Shown: positions 1-6,382 of the stretch, piece after piece | How the letters are laid out: each line of letters starts with the position of its first letter | How positions within the stretch are numbered: position 1 is the stretch's first letter | Assembly: GCA_903858195.1 (NCBI GenBank) | Contig: CAIOHW010000038.1 | Location: 1-10,061, forward strand | Direction: 5' to 3' | Length of the DNA: 10,061 nucleotides | From: Oligoflexia bacterium | GTDB lineage: Bacteria; Bdellovibrionota; UBA1018 | Made by a program: the position numbers and the translations under genes | The notes under the pieces: model-generated | The model's database searches: none | Seen by the model: the letters and a program-made list of their open reading frames with translations, nothing else | What the model was told of the DNA's origin: nothing

Positions 1-1269
1 CCAGCCTCGGCCGAGCCGCTGCACCCGAGGAGGCCGGGTGATGCTCTGGTGGTGGGATCCCACCTTCTTGACCCGACTACGGGGGCGCTGGAGGTGCGGG
101 TGGATGGCTACTTTGAGCGCGGCTATGACATTTATGTGAACGGAACGGTGCTGGGCGGCGGACGAGCGATCCCATTTCAGTCCATCCAGAGGCGCGATGA
201 TTCGGGCGACCGGACTTTTAACTTGGAAATCCCCCTGTTCGAAGAGGCCGAGGAGCCTTGTGGCGAGTTTCATGGCGAATCGCTTGAACTCAAGGTGCGG
301 CTTGCGGGCATCTCGCGTGCCGAAGTCATCCAGGGGATCCTCACCGTCGAAACTGCCGATGACCATTGCGGCCCGATGCGGATGCGTCGCTGGGTGGCGC
401 TTTTTCCGAAGTCCATGGCGGTTCGAAGTGGAAGGATTCTCCCTGTTTCCGGGGAGAGGGTGCTCAGCACCAGGGCCGAGCCGCTCGGCCAGACACTCGT
501 GCTCCAGCCCGCGGCTGGCGGGGATTTCCGGTCGCTTCAATCACGCACGCTTTCCAAGACCGATGGCACGGTCGCCATCGAACTTCAGTCGCTGGATTTC
601 AATGCAGGTGACTACACTCTCAAGGGTAATTGGGGCGGGGTACCGTTTGCCTCGACGTATCGCATCGACAACCGTGCGGGTCTGATGACTTTTCCAATCC
701 AGCTGGTTCGCCAGGAGTACCCATGCGGCGATGTGCATATCGAAACCGCAAGGCTTGTGCTCGCTCCTGCTGCCGATGGCATGCTTGAGCTTCGAGAGGC
801 CTCCATGCAGGTGGAGTGGACCAACGATGACTGCCATCTGTCGCGCAAGTTCGAGTCGCTCGAGCTCGAGCAAAGGGCGAATTTTCGGGCCACTTTGCGG
901 CCGAGGCACCTCCAGGATTTCAAGCGCATCGGAGCGCGAACGTTGAATCCTCTCGACGGCTCGGTGGTGCTCGACCTCCAAGCCATGGAGTTTGAAGGCG
1001 AGCAGTGGATCCTCAAGGGGTTCTGGGGTTCAGTCCCTTTCATTGGCAAAAGCTATCAGCAGGAGGCCTCGGGCCCGGTTTGGTTCGCGTTTGAAGTTTA
1101 TCGAAAAGAGTCGCCCTGCGCCGAGGGTGACTACGAAACAGTCGAGCTCGTTGTGGCCTCGGATTCGCAGGGAAGGTTCAGGCTTGAAGAAGCCGGCCTT
1201 CGAGTCGAGAGCACCGCAGATAGCTGCCATCTCTCCCCGAAGGGCGAGACCATCAGCCTGGTCTTTTAA
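1..1269 (+). CDS. Partial protein of three tandem cysteine-pair modules, function unknown
   Basis: I do not recognise this family. The frame is open to the left edge, so the true start probably lies outside the window; a GTG at 49 could be called as a start but has no convincing ribosome site in front and would cut close to the first module. Counting from GTG 49, three similar modules cover about residues 3-108, 165-265 and 296-396. Each opens with a DP/TDG/LDG turn, runs through a W/GG-VPF or GGRAIPF strand, then P-C-(G/A), and closes with D-x-C. The only six cysteines (71/107, 226/262, 357/393) form three pairs, each exactly 36 apart. Modules two and three share long similar stretches (RTL..DG, LKG-W-VPF, NDDCHLS/ADSCHLS). 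I infer beta-rich domains with one disulfide each, hence probably an exported protein, although no signal peptide can be seen. It ends TAA at 1267-1269, overlapping the convergent photolyase gene by 17 bases. Confidence 0.75.
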   Translation, partial: PASAEPLHPRRPGDALVVGSHLLDPTTGALEVRVDGYFERGYDIYVNGTVLGGGRAIPFQSIQRRDDSGDRTFNLEIPLFEEAEEPCGEFHGESLELKVRLAGISRAEVIQGILTVETADDHCGPMRMRRWVALFPKSMAVRSGRILPVSGERVLSTRAEPLGQTLVLQPAAGGDFRSLQSRTLSKTDGTVAIELQSLDFNAGDYTLKGNWGGVPFASTYRIDNRAGLMTFPIQLVRQEYPCGDVHIETARLVLAPAADGMLELREASMQVEWTNDDCHLSRKFESLELEQRANFRATLRPRHLQDFKRIGARTLNPLDGSVVLDLQAMEFEGEQWILKGFWGSVPFIGKSYQQEASGPVWFAFEVYRKESPCAEGDYETVELVVASDSQGRFRLEEAGLRVESTADSCHLSPKGETISLVF

Positions 1270-2743
1270 AAAGAGCCAGGGCTTTGGCCTTTTGCGCCTG
1301 ATGATCGATCATGGGCGAGCGGGGCAGATGGATCTCGTCTGCCGATAGGTCGGCCAGTTCGGGCACATGGGCACGAATGTAGGTCCCATCCGGGTCGAAT
1401 CGCTTCGATTGAAGCTCAGGATTGAAGATTCGAAAGTACGGCTGCGGATCGCAGCCGGTGGAGGCCGCCCATTGCCAGCCGCCATTATTGGGAGCCAGAT
1501 CACCGTCGAGAAGCTCCTTCATGAAGTGGTTTTCTCCCCAGCGCCAGTCAATGAGCAGGTCTTTGGTGAGAAATGAGGCCACGATCATGCGCACGCGGTT
1601 GTGCATCCAGCCCGTGTTCTTGAGCTGCCTCATTCCGGCATCGACGATCGGATAGCCCGTGCGGCCCTCCTTCCAGGCCTCAAACCAGTCTTTGCGGTTC
1701 TCCCACGCCAGATCGGCGTAGTGCGGCAGGAAAGCGGTTTTTTCGACATCCGGGCGATGCCACAAGATCGAGTAGTAAAACTCGCGCCAGACGATCTCCT
1801 TCAAGAACTTGGTCGGACCGCGATCTGACTTGAGCGGAGTGGCTTCAAGTCCGAGGTGGGCGATGACTTGTGCCGGCGTGAGCGATCCGTTCTTGAAGAA
1901 CATCGCCAGTTTCGAGGTTCCGTCGATGGAGGGAATGTCTCGTTGGTCTCCGTAGGAATCGAGTGCCGATTTGAACTGGTTGAGCCGCTCAAATGCCGCA
2001 ATGGATCCGGCGCGTGGGATCTCGATTGTGACCTGCTTGCGATTTTGGGCGATGAACTCCTCGAGGGCATCACCCGGGGGGAGCGGAAAGGGTGCTGCTG
2101 CTTGAGCCCATGCTTTTTTCCAAGTCAGGTTGAAGACTTTTTCGGGACTCTTGCCAGAGGCGCGCGCTCTCAAAAGGGCGAGTCCCTTTTTTTGCGCCTG
2201 GATTCGTTCCTGAAATTCCTCGGCCTTGAAGGTTTCGAACCAGCGCTTCGCAAAGGGTGAGTAGACCTGGTAAAAATTGGCTCCGCTTGCGGGCCTGCCG
2301 ATCTCCTGGGGCTCGATCACGAGGTGGTCGCGTTCGGTGTGTACGCGGATGCCGGCTTTTTCCTGCAGCCACTCAGTCACGGCTGCATCCCGCTCTCGTG
2401 CAAAAGGCTCGTAATCCCGATTGAACGAAACGGTGGCGGGCAGGGGTCTGCCACCCTGCTTGAGCGATTCAACAATGCGCTCGAATGCCTCCTGCGGCCG
2501 GCAATCCACGACCCAAAGGTCTGAGCCCATCTCCCTGAGTTCGGCTGCAAGCTCCCTCATGGTCTCCATGAAGAAAGCAAATCGGTTGTGCGAGAAATCA
2601 GGCCGCGAAAGGAACTTCGAGTCAAAGCAGAACAGGCCCACGACCCGGCCGTCATGCTTCTTGAAGCTGGCTTGAAGCGCCGGGTTGCCCGCTACCCTGA
2701 GGTCGCGCCTGAACCAGTGGACTCCCCAGTCCTGCCCACTCAT
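1253..2743 (-). CDS. phrB: Class I CPD deoxyribodipyrimidine photolyase
   Basis: Flavoenzyme (496 aa) that uses blue/near-UV light to split cyclobutane pyrimidine dimers in DNA. An N-terminal antenna-cofactor domain opens with WFRRDLR (residues 10-16) and runs to about 170; the helical FAD domain spans about 230-480. Visible motifs are WREFYYSILWHRP (319 on), TGYPIVDAGMRQL, HNRVRM, and NNGGWQWAASTG. The electron-transfer tryptophans equivalent to E. coli W306, W359 and W382 are W347, W400 and W423 with identical spacing. N382 matches the FAD-facing Asn341 and M386 the CPD-type Met345; E316 and W319 match the dimer-contacting E274 and W277. These favour a true CPD photolyase over a cryptochrome or (6-4) enzyme. 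The start is the ATG at 2743, which overlaps the regulator's TGA as ATGA, implying translational coupling. The frame stays open upstream, but that part is arginine-rich, does not resemble photolyase and lies inside the regulator gene. A folate or deazaflavin antenna cannot be decided here. Confidence 0.96.
   Translation of the reverse strand: MSGQDWGVHWFRRDLRVAGNPALQASFKKHDGRVVGLFCFDSKFLSRPDFSHNRFAFFMETMRELAAELREMGSDLWVVDCRPQEAFERIVESLKQGGRPLPATVSFNRDYEPFARERDAAVTEWLQEKAGIRVHTERDHLVIEPQEIGRPASGANFYQVYSPFAKRWFETFKAEEFQERIQAQKKGLALLRARASGKSPEKVFNLTWKKAWAQAAAPFPLPPGDALEEFIAQNRKQVTIEIPRAGSIAAFERLNQFKSALDSYGDQRDIPSIDGTSKLAMFFKNGSLTPAQVIAHLGLEATPLKSDRGPTKFLKEIVWREFYYSILWHRPDVEKTAFLPHYADLAWENRKDWFEAWKEGRTGYPIVDAGMRQLKNTGWMHNRVRMIVASFLTKDLLIDWRWGENHFMKELLDGDLAPNNGGWQWAASTGCDPQPYFRIFNPELQSKRFDPDGTYIRAHVPELADLSADEIHLPRSPMIDHQAQKAKALALFKRPG
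1255..1290. terminator. Candidate terminator hairpin between convergent genes
   Basis: CCTGG at 1257-1261 pairs with CCAGG at 1276-1280, continued inward by TCTTTT (1262-1267) against AAAAGA (1269-1274) with one bulged G at 1275. T-rich bases follow on the plus side (TTTGGCCTTTT). It lies across the overlapping ends of the repeat protein and the photolyase gene, so it could end transcription of the plus-strand gene; the minus-strand side lacks a clear T tract. By eye only. Confidence 0.4.
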
Positions 2744-3726
2744 AACGACTGCTTGGCTGCCATGAGGATCGCGTCCAGCTCGTCGAGTGTCTCGATGTAG
2801 CGGGCCGGCCTCTGGGTGGCGATCGCCACGCGGTTCTGTGCGCGCGCCACGGCGCCACCGATCCAGAGAGCGGATGCGGGATGCAGGTGTCGATCGAGAT
2901 CGGCAAAGTAGCCGCGCCACGGCTGTTTGAGCTCGGACTCATGGAGATCGGCGGTGCCCACGAGCAGCACGGGGCAGCCGAGACGGTTGACCGCCTGGGC
3001 GAGGTCGACGGCCGGAAGGTTGGGGCCCAGGTACTGCACCGACCAGCCCTCGCTTGCGGCGAGGATCGCGCTGAGCAGGATGCCAAACTCATGGAGATCG
3101 CCCTCGGGGCTTGCCAGAGCAATGCGGCGCGAACCCGCCTTCTCGGCGTTTCCGTCATTCAAGGTCTGCATCATCTGACCGAGCTGGTCACCGAGGAGTG
3201 AAGAGAGCGCGTGCTCCTGGGAGATGGTCATGCGGCCATCGGACACCTCGCGTCCCACCGCACGCATCAGGGGAACGCAAATCCCAAAGACAAAGCTCCG
3301 GATATCAAAGCGGATGCGCGCCTTGGAAAGCAGACGGCCCATCTGGGGCAGATCAAAGCGCAGAAGGGCTTCAACGATCTCGTCAATCGCGGGCTGGCAG
3401 TCAGCGGCTCCCCGGGCGGGGGATTCGACGCTGGCTCCCGGCGACGGCTGGATCAGGGCATGCGTGTGTTCGGTGAGTAGGACCTTGAGTTCCTCCATTG
3501 GGAGGTTTGCCACCATTCGGATGGTGTGCCCCTGATTGACCAGCACTCCGAGGAGCTTCAGTCGCTCAACGTCGCCCATGGTGTAGGTCCGATGTCCGGT
3601 GTCGGTGCGGGCGGGATTGACTGCAGAATAGCGCCGCTCCCAGGCACGGATGGTGTGTTCAGAAAGTCCTGAAAGATGAGAGACGGCTTTGATGTTGAGA
3701 TTCTCTCGCTCGAATGCAGTACCCAT
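2740..3726 (-). CDS. MerR-family regulator with B12-binding domain (LitR/CarH-like)
   Basis: Transcription factor of 328 aa. Residues about 10-75 form a MerR helix-turn-helix (TIRAWERRY, GHRTYT, then the VNQGHTIRMVA helix). A linker rich in Pro/Ala (about 92-110) leads to a helical bundle and a cobalamin Rossmann domain with D-x-H-x2-G at D210-G215 (axial ligand His212) and a GG near 291. Relatives bind adenosylcobalamin, repress in the dark and release DNA when light breaks the Co-C bond. Here the W-x9-EH motif keeps E171-H172 but has Val161 and Ser162 where T. thermophilus CarH has W131 and H132, and the usual SxL reads GTA. So B12 binding is likely, but light sensing by the CarH mechanism is uncertain. 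I chose ATG 3726 because a GGAG (3738-3735) stands 8 bases before it; the GTG at 3735 overlaps that GGAG. The gene is first in an operon with the photolyase and divergent from folE. Confidence 0.92.
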   Translation of the reverse strand: MGTAFERENLNIKAVSHLSGLSEHTIRAWERRYSAVNPARTDTGHRTYTMGDVERLKLLGVLVNQGHTIRMVANLPMEELKVLLTEHTHALIQPSPGASVESPARGAADCQPAIDEIVEALLRFDLPQMGRLLSKARIRFDIRSFVFGICVPLMRAVGREVSDGRMTISQEHALSSLLGDQLGQMMQTLNDGNAEKAGSRRIALASPEGDLHEFGILLSAILAASEGWSVQYLGPNLPAVDLAQAVNRLGCPVLLVGTADLHESELKQPWRGYFADLDRHLHPASALWIGGAVARAQNRVAIATQRPARYIETLDELDAILMAAKQSL

Positions 3727-3769
3727 GTTGTCCACTCCAGTATCGTTGTTTTCTAGTAAGATAGCCCAC

Positions 3770-3798
3770 TTTATCCCTAGTTGTCAAATAGGTGTCAA
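3770..3798 (-). promoter_or_regulatory. Candidate promoter of the regulator-photolyase operon
   Basis: On the minus strand a perfect TTGACA (3798-3793) is followed after 17 bases by GATAAA (3775-3770), four of six matches to TATAAT. The -35 lies inside the second TGTCAAA half-site. A second TTGACA (3787-3782) sits one half-site further on, followed after 18 bases by TATCTT (3763-3758). Either would start transcription about 30 to 45 bases ahead of the ATG at 3726. The overlap with the half-sites implies autoregulation. Confidence 0.42.
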
Positions 3799-3815
3799 AC
3801 ACAAGAGTTTGACAA
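3781..3815. promoter_or_regulatory. Operator-like cluster of three TGTCAAA half-sites
   Basis: TGTCAAA occurs at 3782-3788 and again at 3793-3799, an 11-base step, and its complement TTTGACA at 3808-3814. The last two form a perfect 8-base dyad, TGTCAAAC (3793-3800) and GTTTGACA (3807-3814), around 6 bases. The first and last also pair over 8 bases (3781-3788 with 3808-3815). A degenerate TGTCA lies at 3836-3840. CarH operators are known for 11-base direct repeats and CarA operators for palindromes overlapping a -35 box; I infer that this is the binding site of the adjacent B12/MerR regulator, controlling both directions. No match to a published consensus sequence is claimed. Confidence 0.55.
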
Positions 3816-3838
3816 AGGAGGGCTCACGAAGGTATTGT
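3809..3838 (+). promoter_or_regulatory. Candidate folE promoter
   Basis: A perfect TTGACA (3809-3814), part of the third half-site, is followed after 18 bases by TATTGT (3833-3838). A start near 3845 would leave a very short leader whose first bases are the AGAGG ribosome site. That is tight, so either the leader is unusually short or another promoter is used. Confidence 0.33.
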
Positions 3839-3857
3839 CAGGCAAGAGGTGAAGCTT

Positions 3858-4505
3858 ATGTCTCGATCAGGTCCGCAGTCGCAAGAGCCCCAAAACGAGC
3901 TTTTGGTTCAAGATAGTTTGAACTATCGAGAAAAAATGGATCACGCTCTGGAGAGCAGCGAGCAGTATGCCATGGCTGCATCGCTGATCCTGCGCGCCTC
4001 CGGAGAGGACTCGGGCCGGGAAGGACTTGAGCGCACTCCTGAGCGCTTTCGCAAGGCGATGCTCCACCTGCTGTCGGGCTATGAAAAGTCGCCTGCCGAG
4101 GTGGTTGGTGAGGGTGTTTTCAAGGCCGAGGGGCAGGGTCTCGTGTCGGTCCGGGATGTCGAGTTCTACAGCCTCTGCGAACACCACATGCTGCCCTTCT
4201 GGGGAAAAGCCTCGGTGGCCTACTATCCGAGGCGCAAGATCCTCGGGCTCTCCAAGATTCCGAGGCTTGTGGATCTGTTTGCGCGGCGATTCCAGGTCCA
4301 GGAACGTCTGACTGACCAGCTCGCGCAGGCGATGCTTGAGCTACTGTCGCCGCGTGCAGTGGCGGTGCGTGTGAGCGCCTGCCACCTCTGCATGATGATG
4401 CGCGGGGTGGAAAAGCAGAACTCGCACACCGTGACTGAGGCTTCGCGCGGCCTCGACAAACTCACCGAGATCGAGGTCTCGAGGCTGTGGAAGTCGCTCG
4501 AGTAG
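3858..4505 (+). CDS. folE: GTP cyclohydrolase I (type IA)
   Basis: Converts GTP to 7,8-dihydroneopterin triphosphate, the first step to folates, tetrahydrobiopterin and, via QueD, the queuosine precursor. The 215-aa length is usual. The N-terminal 35 residues are a variable helical lead; the core opens with ILRASGED and EGLERTPERF (about 44-64). The zinc ligands are Cys107 and His110 in CEHHMLPF and Cys178 in SACHLCMMMRGV; QVQERLT and the following Q-NS-T-T segment are also family signatures. ATG 3858 is preferred over the in-frame GTG at 3849 because AGAGG (3845-3849) sits 8 bases ahead of it. The gene is divergent from a B12/MerR regulator and its photolyase, a grouping known for LitR-type light regulons, where pterin supply may serve a photolyase antenna cofactor. 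Its end overlaps the convergent gene by 44 bases. Confidence 0.96.
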   Translation: MSRSGPQSQEPQNELLVQDSLNYREKMDHALESSEQYAMAASLILRASGEDSGREGLERTPERFRKAMLHLLSGYEKSPAEVVGEGVFKAEGQGLVSVRDVEFYSLCEHHMLPFWGKASVAYYPRRKILGLSKIPRLVDLFARRFQVQERLTDQLAQAMLELLSPRAVAVRVSACHLCMMMRGVEKQNSHTVTEASRGLDKLTEIEVSRLWKSLE

Positions 4506-5331
4506 GGCGCTCGGCTGAAAGCCCGGCGATCCAACCCTCGGTGCGGGCTTTGGGCTGGTTGGGTGCGAGGAGCAGGCCTTTTGCCTCTAGAAGGAATCCG
4601 CCGAAGGCAAGCACCGCCGCATCGGCCAGGTCCGCATCGGCCGAGATCCGGCGAGCGGTTTCGGGAGATAGCAGCACACCCTGCTCTTTGAGGTGCGTGG
4701 CGAGTTTTGCGGGAGCGCGGGTTTTGAAACCTAGATATTCGCGCCAGATGAGGGAGGGATAGCCTTCATGAATCTTTGCTCCAGCCTTCTTCGGCTGATC
4801 CATGGGCCAAAGTTGCACGGAGTCGCGGAGCCGCGAGAGCTCTCGCCAGATCCGGTAGGTGCCAGTCTGGATGTTCTTTTGAAAGGGGTGCCTTCTAAAA
4901 ACGGAGTTCGCCCCCGCAAGACGCTCGGCTTCGCGCTCGGGATAGGGGCGACGGCCGTCTCGTGCAGGCCATCCCTGCTCGAGGATTTCGGCAAAGAACT
5001 GCTCCGCAGCCTTGCGCCCGAATGGGGCGCAGGGGTTTTCCCGCTCGAGCTCTCTCAGTCGTCCGAGCGATGCCTCGAAGCCGTGGCTCTTTTGAATCTC
5101 GGAGGGAAGCCCGAGCACACAGTCAACCAGGACGGTGAGATCTCCGGGCGGGCTCCCGGTGATCTTTGCCATGAGCTCGGGGTCGAAGCCTGCGAGACCC
5201 TCGGGGATGATCTCGAGCCTCCGGCTTTCAGGGTGGAACCAGGCCATGGGAAGCGGCCGGGGCAGGTGGGGCTGACCCGGCTTGCAAGCGCCAGTCTGGT
5301 CGATTCCCACGAAAATCCGGCTGCTTTTCAT
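4462..5331 (-). CDS. Probable DUF429 protein, RNase H-like fold
   Basis: Protein of 289 aa without signal peptide or membrane segment, so presumably cytosolic. Its layout recalls DUF429: an N-terminal strand ending in an acid (FVGIDQTGA, Asp11), a second strand with LVDCVLGLP (Asp70), a HEGYPSLIWRE segment (Glu189), a late acidic helix ADADLADAAV (Asp232/234/237), and a final EGWIAG. Acids at these places would suit an RNase H-like metal site, but no substrate is known for the family and I name none. The start is ATG 5331, with AGGGA seven bases ahead; in-frame codons further upstream (to 5367) have no such site and would run across the ribosome site of the divergent OsmC gene. The last 15 residues are Ser/Thr/Arg-rich, encoded where the gene overlaps folE, and may be a late extension. 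The family call is by memory of motif order. Confidence 0.6.
   Translation of the reverse strand: MKSSRIFVGIDQTGACKPGQPHLPRPLPMAWFHPESRRLEIIPEGLAGFDPELMAKITGSPPGDLTVLVDCVLGLPSEIQKSHGFEASLGRLRELERENPCAPFGRKAAEQFFAEILEQGWPARDGRRPYPEREAERLAGANSVFRRHPFQKNIQTGTYRIWRELSRLRDSVQLWPMDQPKKAGAKIHEGYPSLIWREYLGFKTRAPAKLATHLKEQGVLLSPETARRISADADLADAAVLAFGGFLLEAKGLLLAPNQPKARTEGWIAGLSAERPTRATSTASRPRSR
4518..4551 (+). terminator. Candidate folE terminator inside the convergent gene
   Basis: AAAGCCCG (4518-4525) pairs perfectly with CGGGCTTT (4544-4551) around an 18-base loop, 12 bases after the folE stop. The T run is short (three), so termination may be weak. An alternative stem (CCAACC 4531-4536 with GGTTGG 4557-4562) overlaps it. 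The hairpin lies within the last codons of the minus-strand DUF429 gene. Confidence 0.4.
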
Positions 5332-5384
5332 GCTGCGATCCCTAACCAAGCTGGACGGCAAAGTCACCCGGAGGGCAAATTTTC

Positions 5385-5819
5385 ATGATCCGCTACCCAC
5401 AGGAATATGAGGCAAAGTCCCGCTCCGGTTCGGGAATGGAGTCGAAGTGGAGCTCTCAGGCGGGAGTCTCGCCTGAACTGGTGTGCGCGATTCCTCCCGA
5501 ATTTGAGGGGCCTGGCGGCGGTAGCTCCCCTGAAGACTTTTACGCGCTTGCGCTTTTGAACTGCTTTGTTGCCACCTTCAAGGTGTTTGCCGCCAAGAGT
5601 CGCCTCGACTACCGCGAGATTGAAGCGCGAGGCGTGCTCACAGTGGATCGCGACGAGAAGGGTATTCCCTGGATGGCGCGATTTAGGCTTGCGGCCACCG
5701 TGAGTGGAGCCGCTGATGCGGACCGCATGATCGCGCTCCTCGAAAAAACCTCGCGCTCGTGCATGATCCTGAACTCGGTGAAGACCGAAAAGACCTTCGA
5801 ATTTGGAGTGAGGCCCTGA
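5385..5819 (+). CDS. OsmC/Ohr-family thiol peroxidase-like protein
   Basis: Small cytosolic protein (144 aa, normal for the family) of the OsmC/Ohr fold, whose members reduce organic hydroperoxides using a pair of cysteines. Cys60 (in ALALLNCFVATFK, on the central helix after the GGGSSPEDF loop) and Cys126 (in KTSRSCMILNSVK) sit almost exactly where E. coli OsmC has its reactive Cys59 and Cys125. The N-terminal YEAKSRSGSG strand and the GVLTVDRDEKGIPW hairpin also fit. A third cysteine, Cys34, is unlikely to be catalytic. The start ATG has GGAGG ten bases ahead. It is the first gene of a pair: the exported glutathione peroxidase begins 2 bases after its stop. It is divergent from the DUF429 gene, with only 53 bases between the starts. 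Some OsmC-like members have no shown peroxidase activity, so the function is a family-level call. Confidence 0.9.
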   Translation: MIRYPQEYEAKSRSGSGMESKWSSQAGVSPELVCAIPPEFEGPGGGSSPEDFYALALLNCFVATFKVFAAKSRLDYREIEARGVLTVDRDEKGIPWMARFRLAATVSGAADADRMIALLEKTSRSCMILNSVKTEKTFEFGVRP

Positions 5820-5821
5820 CT

Positions 5822-6382
5822 ATGAAACTGAAGAAAATCCTGCCCCGGTTCCTGATGTTTTCCGTCGCAGTTGCAGTTGCACAAGCAGCCCCGTCGGGAT
5901 TTTATTCCCAGACGGCAACCGACATGTCGGGGAAGCCGGCAGCCCTTTCGGTCTATTCAGGCAAGGTGGCCCTTGTGGTCAACACGGCTTCCCGCTGTGG
6001 GTACACCGGCCAGTACGAGGGTCTCCAAAAGCTACAGAGCAAGTACCGTGACCGGGGGCTCGTGGTGCTCGGTTTCCCGAGCAACGATTTTCTCGGGCAG
6101 GAGCCCGGATCCAATGCCGAGATTCGGCTTTTCTGCGAGAAAACCTACAAGGTCGATTTTCCTCTCTTCAATAAAGACCATGTGAAGGGCCGCTCAAAAC
6201 AGGCGGTCTACCAGTGGCTGACCGAAGGCCCTCAAAAGGAGTTTCATGGCGAGATTGGTTGGAACTTTGAAAAGTTCCTGATCAGCCGCGATGGCAGAAT
6301 CGTGGGTCGCTTCAAGCCCGGCGTTGACCCGGAAGATGCTGATCTCGTGAAGAAGCTTGAGGCCGCGCTGGGCGCCCGCTAG
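5822..6382 (+). CDS. Exported glutathione peroxidase-family (thioredoxin-type) peroxidase
   Basis: Peroxidase of 186 aa that reduces hydroperoxides. Residues 1-22 form a Sec signal peptide (MKLKK, hydrophobic core, cleavage likely after AQA), so it acts in the periplasm. The catalytic set is complete: Cys59 in NTASRCG (cysteine in place of selenocysteine), Gln93 in GQEPGSN, and Trp147-Asn148 in WNFEKFL. Cys105 in the FCEKTYKV helix matches the resolving cysteine of yeast Gpx3 (Cys82), while the FPCNQF cysteine is replaced by Ser87; this points to a two-cysteine enzyme regenerated by a thioredoxin-like partner rather than glutathione. ATG 5822 is chosen because GAGTGAGG ends eight bases ahead and it begins the signal peptide; the frame is open further upstream only across the OsmC gene. 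Two bases separate it from osmC-like. Its stop TAG shares the CTAG at 6379-6382 with the convergent regulator. Confidence 0.94.
   Translation: MKLKKILPRFLMFSVAVAVAQAAPSGFYSQTATDMSGKPAALSVYSGKVALVVNTASRCGYTGQYEGLQKLQSKYRDRGLVVLGFPSNDFLGQEPGSNAEIRLFCEKTYKVDFPLFNKDHVKGRSKQAVYQWLTEGPQKEFHGEIGWNFEKFLISRDGRIVGRFKPGVDPEDADLVKKLEAALGAR

Noticed and set aside
27..43. GAGGAGG followed by ATG at 41, looking like a translation start
   Set aside because: That frame gives a short Trp/Arg-rich peptide; the real protein frame is open through this point to the left edge.
2744..2920. Upstream in-frame extension of the photolyase (59 extra residues)
   Set aside because: It lies wholly inside the regulator gene, is arginine-rich out-of-frame text, and the photolyase fold begins right after the ATG at 2743.
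2652..3158. Long minus-strand open frame over the regulator/photolyase junction
   Set aside because: Serine/proline/arginine-rich translation with no motif, fully covered by two well-supported genes in another frame.
5759..5821. Earlier in-frame start for the peroxidase
   Set aside because: It overlaps the OsmC coding region and would put 21 charged residues before an evident signal peptide.
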